From positions 310,001 to 374,000 of the forward strand of contig NZ_JAFEUP010000005.1 in assembly GCF_016901015.1 (NCBI RefSeq): a DNA stretch of 64,000 nt, written 5' to 3'. A program made the position numbers and the translations under genes. Below the pieces are notes generated by a model. It had not been told where the DNA came from and searched no databases. It saw only the letters and a program-made list of their open reading frames with translations. This document shows positions 41,104 to 48,400 of the stretch, in pieces. How positions within the stretch are numbered: position 1 is the first letter of the stretch; each line of letters opens with the position of its first letter. This DNA is from Zestomonas insulae. Its GTDB lineage: Bacteria > Pseudomonadota > Gammaproteobacteria > Pseudomonadales > Pseudomonadaceae.

Positions 41104-42132
41104 ATGAACGGCAAGAAAATCTACATATCCGACGTCACCCTGCGCGACGGCAGCCACGCGATCCGCCACCAGTACCGTCTGGAGGACGTGCGCGCCATCG
41201 CCCGCGCGCTGGACGCGGCCAAGGTCGACTCCATCGAGGTCGCCCACGGCGACGGCCTGCAGGGCTCCTCATTCAACTATGGCTTCGGTCGCCACACCGA
41301 CCTGGAGTACATCGAGGCGGTGGCCGGCGAGCTCCAGCACGCCAAGATTGCCACGCTGCTGCTGCCCGGCATCGGCACCGTGCATGACCTGAAGAATGCC
41401 TATGAGGCCGGGGCGCGAGTGGTGCGTATCGCCACTCACTGCACCGAGGTGGACGTGTCCAGGCAGCACATCGAGTACGCCCGCCACCTGGGCATGGACA
41501 CCGTCGGCTTCCTGATGATGAGCCACATGATTCCGGCCGAGGAACTGGCTCGCCAAGGCCAGCTGATGGAGAGCTACGGCGCGACCTGCATCTACATGGC
41601 CGACTCCGGTGGGGCGATGAACATGCAGGACATCCGCGACCGCATGCGCGCCTTCAAAGCGACCCTGAAGCCCGAAACCCAGACCGGCATGCACGCCCAC
41701 CACAACCTGTCGCTCGGCGTGGCCAACTCGATCACCGCCGTGGAGGAGGGCTGCGACCGCATCGACGCCAGCCTCGCCGGCATGGGCGCGGGCGCCGGCA
41801 ACGCACCGCTGGAGGTGTTCATCGCCGCAGCCGAGCGCCTCGGCTGGAACCACGGCACCGACCTCTACACCCTGATGGACGCCGCCGACGACATCGTGCG
41901 GCCGCTGCAGGACCGCCCGGTGCGGGTCGACCGCGAGACCCTCGGCCTCGGCTACGCCGGGGTCTACTCGAGCTTCCTGCGCCACGCCGAAATCGCCGCG
42001 CAGAAGTACGGCCTGAAGACCCTCGATATCCTCGTCGAACTCGGCAAGCGGCGCATGGTCGGCGGCCAGGAAGACATGATCGTCGACGTGGCCCTCGACC
42101 TGTTGGCCCACCACCCGGAGAACCGCCCATGA
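41104..42132 (+). CDS. nbaI: 4-hydroxy-2-oxovalerate aldolase
   Basis: This metal-dependent class II aldolase splits 4-hydroxy-2-oxovalerate to pyruvate and acetaldehyde. The 342-residue protein has the N-terminal signature IYISDVTLRDGSHAIRHQYR (catalytic R14 and metal ligand D15). The metal-binding MHAHHNLSLGVANSITAVE and the DASLAGMGAGAGNAPLEVFI barrel segment follow. The C-terminal communication domain interacts with the acetaldehyde dehydrogenase encoded upstream. It overlaps the decarboxylase gene at 42129-42132 (ATGA). Confidence 0.95.
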   Translation: MNGKKIYISDVTLRDGSHAIRHQYRLEDVRAIARALDAAKVDSIEVAHGDGLQGSSFNYGFGRHTDLEYIEAVAGELQHAKIATLLLPGIGTVHDLKNAYEAGARVVRIATHCTEVDVSRQHIEYARHLGMDTVGFLMMSHMIPAEELARQGQLMESYGATCIYMADSGGAMNMQDIRDRMRAFKATLKPETQTGMHAHHNLSLGVANSITAVEEGCDRIDASLAGMGAGAGNAPLEVFIAAAERLGWNHGTDLYTLMDAADDIVRPLQDRPVRVDRETLGLGYAGVYSSFLRHAEIAAQKYGLKTLDILVELGKRRMVGGQEDMIVDVALDLLAHHPENRP

Positions 42133-42899
42133 ACGCCGATATCGCCCGCATCGCCACGGCGCTCGACCAGGCTGCGCGCCGCGCCGAAGCGCTCGCCCAG
42201 TTCAGCGTCGAGACGCCCTTCTCCCTGGACGATGCCTACCGCATCCAGCGCGCCGCCATGCAGCGTCGCTACGACGATGGCGAACGTAGCATCGGCATCA
42301 AACTGGGCTTCACCAGCCGCGCCAAGATGATCCAGATGGGCGTCGACAGCCTGATCTGGGGCTGGCTCACCGATGCCATGCTGGAAGAGGACGGCGGCCT
42401 GGTGGACCTGGCGCGCTACATCCACCCACGCGTCGAGCCGGAAGTCTGCTTCCTCACCCGCCGCGACATCGACCGCCCGCTGACCCTGCTGGAAGCCGCG
42501 GACTTCGTCGAGGCGGTCGCCCCGGCCCTGGAGATCATCGACTCGCGCTACCAGGCGTTCAAATTCAGCCTGGAGGACGTGGTGGCAGACAACTGCTCCT
42601 CCTCCGGTCTGACCGTCGGCCCCTGGTCCCGGGACTTCTCCGGGCTGGCCAACGCCGGCGTGGTGATGCGCCTGGACGGCCGCGCGGTACAGGTCGGCTC
42701 CACCGCCGCGATCCTCGGCCAGCCGCTGCGCAGCCTGGTGCAGGCCTCGCGCCTGCTGCATGACGCCGAACGGGTGCTGCCGGCTGGCAGCCTGGTGATG
42801 GTCGGTGCCGCCACCGCCGCCGAGGCGCTGCGCCCGGGCGTCCACGTCAGCGTCGAAATCCAGGGGCTGGGCGAAAGCAGCTTCAGCGTGCGCCCCTGA
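42129..42899 (+). CDS. nbaG: 4-oxalocrotonate decarboxylase
   Basis: It decarboxylates 4-oxalocrotonate (2-oxohex-3-enedioate) to 2-oxopent-4-enoate. The 256-residue protein is of the DmpH type in the FAH-like family: TPFSLDDAYRIQRAAMQRRY, IGIKLGFTSRAKMIQMGVDS and IWGWLTDAM. HPRVEPEVCFLTRRDIDR carries metal-binding acidic residues. KLGFTSRAKM and IWGWLTD distinguish it from the hydratase copy at 39324. The start overlaps the aldolase stop. It is followed 30 bp later by the deaminase gene. Confidence 0.9.
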   Translation: MNADIARIATALDQAARRAEALAQFSVETPFSLDDAYRIQRAAMQRRYDDGERSIGIKLGFTSRAKMIQMGVDSLIWGWLTDAMLEEDGGLVDLARYIHPRVEPEVCFLTRRDIDRPLTLLEAADFVEAVAPALEIIDSRYQAFKFSLEDVVADNCSSSGLTVGPWSRDFSGLANAGVVMRLDGRAVQVGSTAAILGQPLRSLVQASRLLHDAERVLPAGSLVMVGAATAAEALRPGVHVSVEIQGLGESSFSVRP

Positions 42900-42929
42900 C
42901 CCGAACCCGAGCCCCAAAGGAATCGAATC

Positions 42930-43355
42930 ATGAGTGACAACCGCTCCACCGTCGTCGCCAGCAAGGCCAAGCCGCGCGGCCGCTTCCCCCACATCAAGCG
43001 CGCCGGCGACTTCCTGTTCGTCTCCGGCACCAGCTCGCGCCGTCCGGACAACAGCTTCGTCGGCGTCGAAGTGGATGCCATGGGCACCACCAACCTGGAC
43101 ATCCGCGCGCAGACCCGCGCGGTGATCGAGAACATCCGCGACATCCTCGCCAGCGAAAGCGCCAGCCTCGCCGACCTGGTGGAAATCAGCACCTTCCTGG
43201 TCGATATGAACGACTTCGGCGGCTACAACCAAGTCTATGCCGAGTACTTCGATGAAACCGGCCCGACCCGCACCACGGTCGCCGTGCACCAGCTGCCGCA
43301 CCCGCACCTGCGCATCGAGATCAAGGCCGTCGCCTACGCGCCCCGCCAACGCTGA
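42930..43355 (+). CDS. nbaF: 2-aminomuconate deaminase (RidA family)
   Basis: It hydrolyses the enamine of 2-aminomuconate to 4-oxalocrotonate and ammonia. The 141-residue protein belongs to the YjgF/YER057c/RidA family: RFPHIKRAGDFLFVSGTSSR, DIRAQTRAVIENIRDILASE and a C-terminal VAVHQLPHPHLRIEIKAVAY. The FVSGTSSRRP segment is typical of aminomuconate deaminases rather than RidA itself. It lies between the decarboxylase and the dioxygenase genes of the same pathway, which supports the call. ATG 42930 has AAAGGAATCGAATC upstream. Confidence 0.9.
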   Translation: MSDNRSTVVASKAKPRGRFPHIKRAGDFLFVSGTSSRRPDNSFVGVEVDAMGTTNLDIRAQTRAVIENIRDILASESASLADLVEISTFLVDMNDFGGYNQVYAEYFDETGPTRTTVAVHQLPHPHLRIEIKAVAYAPRQR

Positions 43356-43364
43356 GAACACAAA

Positions 43365-43937
43365 ATGAACAAGCATCACTTCAGCCCGCCGCTCAACTTC
43401 AATCGATGGATCGAAGAGCACGCTCACCTGCTCAAGCCGCCGGTGGGCAACCAGCAGATCTGGCAGGGCAGCGACTTCATGGTGACCGTCGTCGGCGGCC
43501 CCAACCAGCGCACCGACTTCCACGACGACCCGGTGGAAGAGTTCTTCTACCAGTTCAAGGGCAACGCCTACCTGAACATCTGGGACCGCGGCCGTTACGA
43601 GCGCGTGGACCTCAAGGAAGGCGACATCTACCTGATGGCGCCGCACGTCATCCATTCGCCGCAACGGCCGGAGCCCGGCAGCCTGTGCCTGGTCATCGAG
43701 CGCCAGCGCCCGGCCGGCCTGCACGACGCCCTGCAATGGTCGTGCGCGCGCTGCGGCACCGTCATCAAGCGCTACGAGATGCAGCTGGAAAGCATCGTCA
43801 CCGACCTGCCGCCGGTGTACGAGCGCTTCTACGCCACCAGCGAGGAAGAGCGGCGCTGCAGCCAATGCGACGAAATCCACCCCGGCCGTGACTGGCAGAC
43901 CTGGCACCAGACCTTGAGCGAGTTCCACCCGGCATGA
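43365..43937 (+). CDS. nbaC: 3-hydroxyanthranilate 3,4-dioxygenase
   Basis: This Fe(II) extradiol-type enzyme opens the ring of 3-hydroxyanthranilate to 2-amino-3-carboxymuconate semialdehyde. The 190-residue cupin has iron ligands H53, E59 and H97 (TDFHDDPVEEFFYQFKG and MAPHVIHSP), matching the known bacterial enzyme with an offset of two. It also has the C-terminal rubredoxin-like metal site C127xxC130...C165xxC168. Substrate-binding R49 (PNQRTDF) and R101 are present. It overlaps the decarboxylase gene at 43934-43937 (ATGA), so the unstable product would meet its next enzyme at once. Length is that of the family. Confidence 0.95.
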   Translation: MNKHHFSPPLNFNRWIEEHAHLLKPPVGNQQIWQGSDFMVTVVGGPNQRTDFHDDPVEEFFYQFKGNAYLNIWDRGRYERVDLKEGDIYLMAPHVIHSPQRPEPGSLCLVIERQRPAGLHDALQWSCARCGTVIKRYEMQLESIVTDLPPVYERFYATSEEERRCSQCDEIHPGRDWQTWHQTLSEFHPA

Positions 43938-44920
43938 AGATCGACATCCACTCCCATTTCTTTCCCACGATCAGCCAGGCCGAGGCCGCCCGCCTGAGTC
44001 CCGAGCGCGCCCCTTGGCTGCACACCGACGGCCGCCAGGGGCAGATCATGCTCGGCGACAAACCGTTCCGCCCGGTGCACGACGTGCTCTGGGACCCGGT
44101 ACGCCGCGTCGAGCACCTGGACGAGCAGGGCCTGGATATCCAGGTCATGTGTGCCACCCCGGTAATGTTCGGCTACGACCAGCCCATCGAGCGCGCCCTG
44201 CCCTGGGCCCAGCTGATGAACGACCGCGCAGTGGAAATGGCCGCCCAGGCTCCGGATCGCCTCAAGGTCCTCGCCCAGGTGCCGTTGCAGGACATCGACG
44301 CCGCCTGCCGTGAAGCCAGCCGTGCCAAGGCCTGCGGGCATATCGGGGTACAGATCGGCAACCATGTGGGCAACCATGACCTGGACCACGACGGTCTGGT
44401 GACCTTCCTGCACCACTGCGCCAGCGAAGGCATCCCGCTGCTGGTCCACCCCTGGGACATGATGGGCCGCGAGCGGATGCAGAAGTGGATGCTGCCCTGG
44501 CTGGTGGCCATGCCGGCGGAAACCCAGCTGGGGATTCTCTCGCTGATTCTCTCCGGCGCCTTCGAACGCATCCCCGCGTCGCTGCGCATCTGCTTCGCCC
44601 ACGGCGGCGGTGGCTTCGCCTTCCTCCTCGGCCGAGTGGACAACGCCTGGCGGCATCGCGATATCGTCCGTGAGGACTGCCCGAACCTGCCCTCGAGCTA
44701 CGTCAAACGCTTCCATGTCGACTCGGCGGTGTTCGACCCGAAATCGCTGCAACTGCTCGTCGACGTGATGGGTAGTGAGCGAGTGATGCTCGGCTCCGAC
44801 TCGCCCTTCCCGCTGGGCGAACAGCGCATCGGTTCGGGCGTGCTCGAACACCCGGAACTGGCGGAAATCGAAAAGACCCGCATCCTCGCTGGCAACGCCC
44901 AGGCCTTCTTCGGCCTCTGA
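43934..44920 (+). CDS. nbaD: 2-amino-3-carboxymuconate-6-semialdehyde decarboxylase
   Basis: ACMSD removes the carboxylate from the ring-cleavage product to give 2-aminomuconic semialdehyde, diverting it from quinolinate formation. The 328-residue amidohydrolase-fold protein has Zn ligands H6 and H8 (MKIDIHSHFF), H172 (LLVHPWDMMG) and D289 (LGSDSPFPLG), and catalytic H223 (CFAHGGGGFAF). All match the Pseudomonas fluorescens enzyme with small constant offsets. It is the last gene of the operon, with a terminator 33 bp downstream. Confidence 0.95.
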   Translation: MKIDIHSHFFPTISQAEAARLSPERAPWLHTDGRQGQIMLGDKPFRPVHDVLWDPVRRVEHLDEQGLDIQVMCATPVMFGYDQPIERALPWAQLMNDRAVEMAAQAPDRLKVLAQVPLQDIDAACREASRAKACGHIGVQIGNHVGNHDLDHDGLVTFLHHCASEGIPLLVHPWDMMGRERMQKWMLPWLVAMPAETQLGILSLILSGAFERIPASLRICFAHGGGGFAFLLGRVDNAWRHRDIVREDCPNLPSSYVKRFHVDSAVFDPKSLQLLVDVMGSERVMLGSDSPFPLGEQRIGSGVLEHPELAEIEKTRILAGNAQAFFGL

Positions 44921-44952
44921 GCCCTTTGGCGGGGGCCTTTGGCCCTCTCTTT

Positions 44953-44987
44953 GCCCTGCATCCACACCACGGATGCAGGGCTTTTTT
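44953..44987 (+). terminator. Rho-independent terminator of the ring-cleavage operon
   Basis: GCCCTGCATCC (44953-44963) and GGATGCAGGGC (44971-44981) form an 11-bp stem with a 7-nt loop, followed by T6. Confidence 0.95.
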
Positions 44988-45261
44988 GTGCCCGTCGTGG
45001 CAGCTCGGAGCAGCGCCGAGCTGAGCGCCGGGCTGCTCGGACAGGGCACGCTGAGGAGCGTCGCTGCGCAGCTCAATCTACCCGAACGTTATTCCGTGCT
45101 GGTGCAGCGATGGCCCGGCTAACGCCGCAATCCCTACACAGCATGGCTGGTGCTGCATAGGGACCTCGCGCACACGGCAATCGGACGCGGCAGGCTGGCG
45201 TTGATTGCGGAGCGTTTCGCCTCTCCCTGACGGCCCCGCACCAGCTGAGCCGACGACAACC
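44988..45261. other. intergenic region with possible gene remnant
   Basis: After the terminator, the frame from GTG 44988 to TAA 45122 reads a 44-residue peptide (for example LLGQGTLRSVAAQLNLPERY). It looks like ordinary high-GC coding sequence but has no start signal and no partner, so it may be a fragment of a lost gene. The rest, to the chemoreceptor stop at 45262, shows nothing I can name. Confidence 0.3.
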
Positions 45262-47148
45262 TCAGATACGGAAGCTGTCGACCAGTTGCTTGAGGCGGCC
45301 GGATTGCTGCTCCAACTCGCCGCAGGCGCGCAGGGTGGCCTGCAGGTTTTCCACGCCTTCCTGGTTGAGCACGTTGATCTCGGTGACGTCCATGTTCAGC
45401 GATTCGACCACCGAGGTCTGCTCTTCGGTGGCGGTGGCCACCGACTGGTTCATGCCGTCGATTTCGCCGATCCGGTGGGTCACGCTGCTCAGGCGTTGAC
45501 CGGCCAGGTTGGCGATTTCCACGCTTTCCTCGCTGTAGCGCTGGCTCTCGGTCATGGTGGTGACCGCTTCGCGGGCGCCGACCTGCAGCTCCTCGATCAT
45601 CTTCTGGATTTCCTGCGCCGACTCCTGGGTGCGGTGCGCCAGGTTGCGCACCTCGTCGGCGACCACCGCGAAGCCGCGTCCGGCTTCACCGGCACGTGCC
45701 GCCTCGATCGCCGCGTTGAGGGCGAGCAGGTTGGTCTGTTCGGAAATCCCTTTGATCACTTCGAGGATCTGGCCGATGTTCACCGTCTTGCCGTTGAGCG
45801 CTTCGATGTTGGAACACGAGGCGCTGATCTTGCTCGACAGCTCGTTCATCGCCTGGATGGTGCGTTCCACCACCTGACGGCCGCCTTCGCTGTGCGAGCG
45901 CGCATCGGAGGCCTGGTGCGAGGCATCGGCGGCGTTGCGGGCGATCTCCTGGGCGGCGGCGCCGAGCTCGTTGATCGCCGCGGCGACGCTGTTGGTGCGG
46001 TTGGCCTGCTCGTCGGAGTTGACCATCGACGAGTTGGAGGCGTTGACCACCAGCTGCGCCACTTCGTTGAGTTGGCGGGTGGCCGACGACACTTCGCGGA
46101 TCGAGCTGTGGATCCGCTCGACGAAGCGGTTGAAGGCGCTGGCCAGCTCACCGAATTCGTCGTTGTTCTGAATCACCAGACGCTTGGTCAGGTCGCCTTC
46201 GCCCTGGGCGATGTCCTGCATGGCACGACCCATGGCGTGCAGCGGCTGCATCAGCACACGGATCAACATGCTCAGCAGGAAGATGATGCTGACCACCGCG
46301 ATCAGCGTGGCAATCACCGCCGAGGTGCGGAACTCGCTGAGCATCGCGTAGGCCTTGGCCTTGTCCAGCGAAATGCCCACGTGCCAGTCCACCGCCGGCA
46401 GACGTACCGGGGAGAAGGTCAGAATGCGCGTGCCTTCGGCGGACTCGACTTCGTGATAGCCAGCACTCAGTGCGGGGGTGTCCTCTGGGTAGAGGTCACG
46501 CAGGGTCTTCATGACCTTGTCTTGCTGCGGGTGCACCAGCACCTTGCCATCGGCGCTGACCAGGTAGGCGTAGCCGATGCCGTCGAAGTCCAGGGAATGG
46601 ATGATCTTCACCAGGGTGTCCAGGCTCAGGTCACCGCCCACGACACCGAGTAGCTGCTCCTGCTGTCGCAGCGGGATGGCGATGGTCAGCATCAGCTGGC
46701 TGTCGGTGGCATCCCGGTAAGGCTCGGTCACCACGGGGCCCTGGCTGTCCCGGGCGGCGAGGTACCAAGGGCGCAGCCGCGGATCGTAGCCGGCGGGCGG
46801 TGGATCGTCGGTCGACATCTGGAAGCTACCATCGGCGCGGCCCAGGTAGGCATAGGCGAAGCTGTCGCGCATCACCTGCAACGCCAGGTTCTGGCTGGCA
46901 TCGCGCTCGACGCCCTGCTGCACGACGCCTTGGGCGACCTGTTCGATCAACGCCAGGCGCCCGCCCAACCAGTGCTGCACGGTGCTGGCGGCCTGCCGCC
47001 CGGCATTCTGCAGGCGGCTCTCCAGCGCGCTGCCGAGTGCGGCCTGGAGGCGCGCATCGTTGTACGCGGTGAACACGGAGAAACTGGCGACCACCAGCAG
47101 CGAGGTGGCCAGCAGCAGCTTGCTGCCAAAGCCGAAGGATCGAGGCAT
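45262..47148 (-). CDS. PctA-like chemoreceptor with dCache_1 sensor
   Basis: The 628-residue methyl-accepting chemotaxis protein has TM1 (about 10-30), a periplasmic dCache_1 domain (about 35-275), TM2 (about 282-302), HAMP, and a long signalling domain. Its tip reads EVIKGISEQTNLLALNAAIE and RGFAVVADEVRNLAHRTQE. The sensor carries the amino-acid-binding motif Y121, R126, W128, Y129, Y144 and D173 (RPWYLAARD; TEPYRDAT; GGDLSLD), at the same positions as in P. aeruginosa PctA. An amino acid or kynurenine-like ligand is therefore likely. It follows the porin gene on the same strand, with a terminator between them, and closes the catabolic block. There is no CheR-binding pentapeptide. Confidence 0.9.
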   Translation of the reverse strand: MPRSFGFGSKLLLATSLLVVASFSVFTAYNDARLQAALGSALESRLQNAGRQAASTVQHWLGGRLALIEQVAQGVVQQGVERDASQNLALQVMRDSFAYAYLGRADGSFQMSTDDPPPAGYDPRLRPWYLAARDSQGPVVTEPYRDATDSQLMLTIAIPLRQQEQLLGVVGGDLSLDTLVKIIHSLDFDGIGYAYLVSADGKVLVHPQQDKVMKTLRDLYPEDTPALSAGYHEVESAEGTRILTFSPVRLPAVDWHVGISLDKAKAYAMLSEFRTSAVIATLIAVVSIIFLLSMLIRVLMQPLHAMGRAMQDIAQGEGDLTKRLVIQNNDEFGELASAFNRFVERIHSSIREVSSATRQLNEVAQLVVNASNSSMVNSDEQANRTNSVAAAINELGAAAQEIARNAADASHQASDARSHSEGGRQVVERTIQAMNELSSKISASCSNIEALNGKTVNIGQILEVIKGISEQTNLLALNAAIEAARAGEAGRGFAVVADEVRNLAHRTQESAQEIQKMIEELQVGAREAVTTMTESQRYSEESVEIANLAGQRLSSVTHRIGEIDGMNQSVATATEEQTSVVESLNMDVTEINVLNQEGVENLQATLRACGELEQQSGRLKQLVDSFRI

Positions 47149-47199
47149 GGGAGGCTTCCGGTTGGCAGGCTGGACGCGCGACCGGCCGCCCCGCCCGGC

Positions 47200-47234
47200 A
47201 AAAATGGCGCATCCCCGGCGGCTGCCGGGGATGC
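47200..47234 (-). terminator. terminator-like hairpin between porin and chemoreceptor genes
   Basis: GCATCCCCGG and CCGGGGATGC form a 10-bp stem with a 6-nt loop. On the minus strand it is followed by GCCATTTTTG. The T run begins 4 nt after the stem, so termination may be partial. The chemoreceptor could have its own promoter. Confidence 0.6.
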
Positions 47235-47241
47235 GGGGGCT

Positions 47242-48303
47242 TTAGAACTTGATGCGCACGCCGAGCTGCATGCCTTGCGGGTTCTCGTTCGGCAGCGGGT
47301 TGTCCAGACTCCAGCTGACCGGGTAGCGGATCTCGCTGTCACGCGTGTGATGGATGTAGGCGTAGACGCCGTAGAGGTCGATGCTCTTGTCGTAGTTGTA
47401 GATGTAGCCGAGGCTGATCGCTGCGGCGTCGCTCAGCGCTTCGTCCTTGCGGTCGTCCTTGTAGATGAAGCTGACGGTGGCGTTGTGCTTGTTGCCGAAA
47501 TTGTGGCGCAGGCCCAGCTGCAGATCGCTGCCGTTGGACTCGAAATCCACCCAGGGGGCGTAGGCGTAGTAGCCGACGTAGCGGTGGTAGACCGCCGACA
47601 GATCGGTGCGGCCCATGCTGTACACCGCGGTCATGTAGGCGTCGGTGGACTGCTCCATGGTGTGCTTGTCCCACAGATTGCGCTGGTACTTGCGGTCCAC
47701 GGCCGCCGAGAAATACCAGGGGCTGTCGGTCCAGCGATCCACGGCGAGACTGATGACCTGCCCATCGCGGCTGCCATCGTCCTCGCCATCGGCGACGCCA
47801 CCACGGAACTCGTAACCATCGATGCGCGGGCTGATGTACATCAACAGGCCATCTTCACGCCACGGCGCATAAAACACCATGACGTTGCTGATCAGGCTGT
47901 AGTCGTTGTTGTACAACGGGTCGGCGTAGCCATAAGAGTTGGCGGACGGGGTATCCCGGCGGCCGGCGCTGAGCGTCCCCCAGCGTTTGGACGTGACCTC
48001 GAAATAGGTCTCGCGCTTGCCGATATCGTCATCCGAATGCGGGTTGTACTGCGCCTGATAGACCCAGTTCAGCGACAGGTCGTCGGTGACCGCTTCCTGC
48101 ATATGCAGTTGCAGGCGGTTGGCGCTCAGGCCGCCGCCGTTGGCACGCTCCTCGGTGTGACCACCGGACTTGGCCACCTCGTAGTTGACGTCGATGACCC
48201 CGGAAAGCTCGATCACGTCGATGCCCGACACGGCCTTAAGGTCCTCGACGTCCGCACAGGCGTAGCCGCTCAGCAGCGGCAGAGCGAGTAGAAATTTGCG
48301 CAT
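47242..48303 (-). CDS. Gram-negative general-type porin (16-strand)
   Basis: The 353-residue protein has a signal peptide (cleavage near GYACA|DVED). It begins with a strand ELSGVIDVNYEVAKSGGHTE and has repeated amphipathic strands. RRDTPSANSYGYADPLYNND forms a loop-3-like segment. It ends in a classical beta signal (MQLGVRIKF, terminal F). It is not of the OprD type and resembles trimeric porins of the OmpC/Omp32 kind only in architecture. It is 97 bp after the LVIVD gene, in the kynurenine block, so it may admit aromatic amines or related metabolites. ATG 48303 has GGAGCATCTT upstream. The substrate is not known. Confidence 0.8.
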   Translation of the reverse strand: MRKFLLALPLLSGYACADVEDLKAVSGIDVIELSGVIDVNYEVAKSGGHTEERANGGGLSANRLQLHMQEAVTDDLSLNWVYQAQYNPHSDDDIGKRETYFEVTSKRWGTLSAGRRDTPSANSYGYADPLYNNDYSLISNVMVFYAPWREDGLLMYISPRIDGYEFRGGVADGEDDGSRDGQVISLAVDRWTDSPWYFSAAVDRKYQRNLWDKHTMEQSTDAYMTAVYSMGRTDLSAVYHRYVGYYAYAPWVDFESNGSDLQLGLRHNFGNKHNATVSFIYKDDRKDEALSDAAAISLGYIYNYDKSIDLYGVYAYIHHTRDSEIRYPVSWSLDNPLPNENPQGMQLGVRIKF

Positions 48304-48332
48304 AAGATGCTCCGATAGAACGAGTAGAGGCT

Positions 48333-48358
48333 CGCGGCAGCACTCCCCTGCTGCCGCG
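48333..48358 (-). promoter_or_regulatory. GC-rich hairpin between LVIVD and porin genes
   Basis: CGCGGCAGCA (48333-48342) and TGCTGCCGCG (48349-48358) form a perfect 10-bp stem with a 6-nt loop and no T run. It may stabilise the 3' end of the LVIVD message or reduce readthrough into the porin gene. Confidence 0.45.
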
Positions 48359-48400
48359 GCCTGATTTCTTATTGGGTGTTACTGTTCTTGCGGGTCTGGC

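Noticed and set aside
41964..43928. A 654-codon minus-strand open frame across the ring-cleavage operon
   Set aside because: It is the complement of the nbaI, nbaG, nbaF and nbaC coding regions, which carry intact active-site motifs. The antisense frame has low-complexity composition.
36777..44920. A 2-nitrobenzoate degradation cluster
   Set aside because: The gene set matches the lower nba pathway, but no nitroreductase or mutase (nbaA, nbaB) is present, and kynureninase is. A kynurenine source is the better reading.
47242..48303. A third OprD-family porin
   Set aside because: Length, the first strands and the terminal beta signal do not follow the OprD pattern. It fits a general 16-strand porin.
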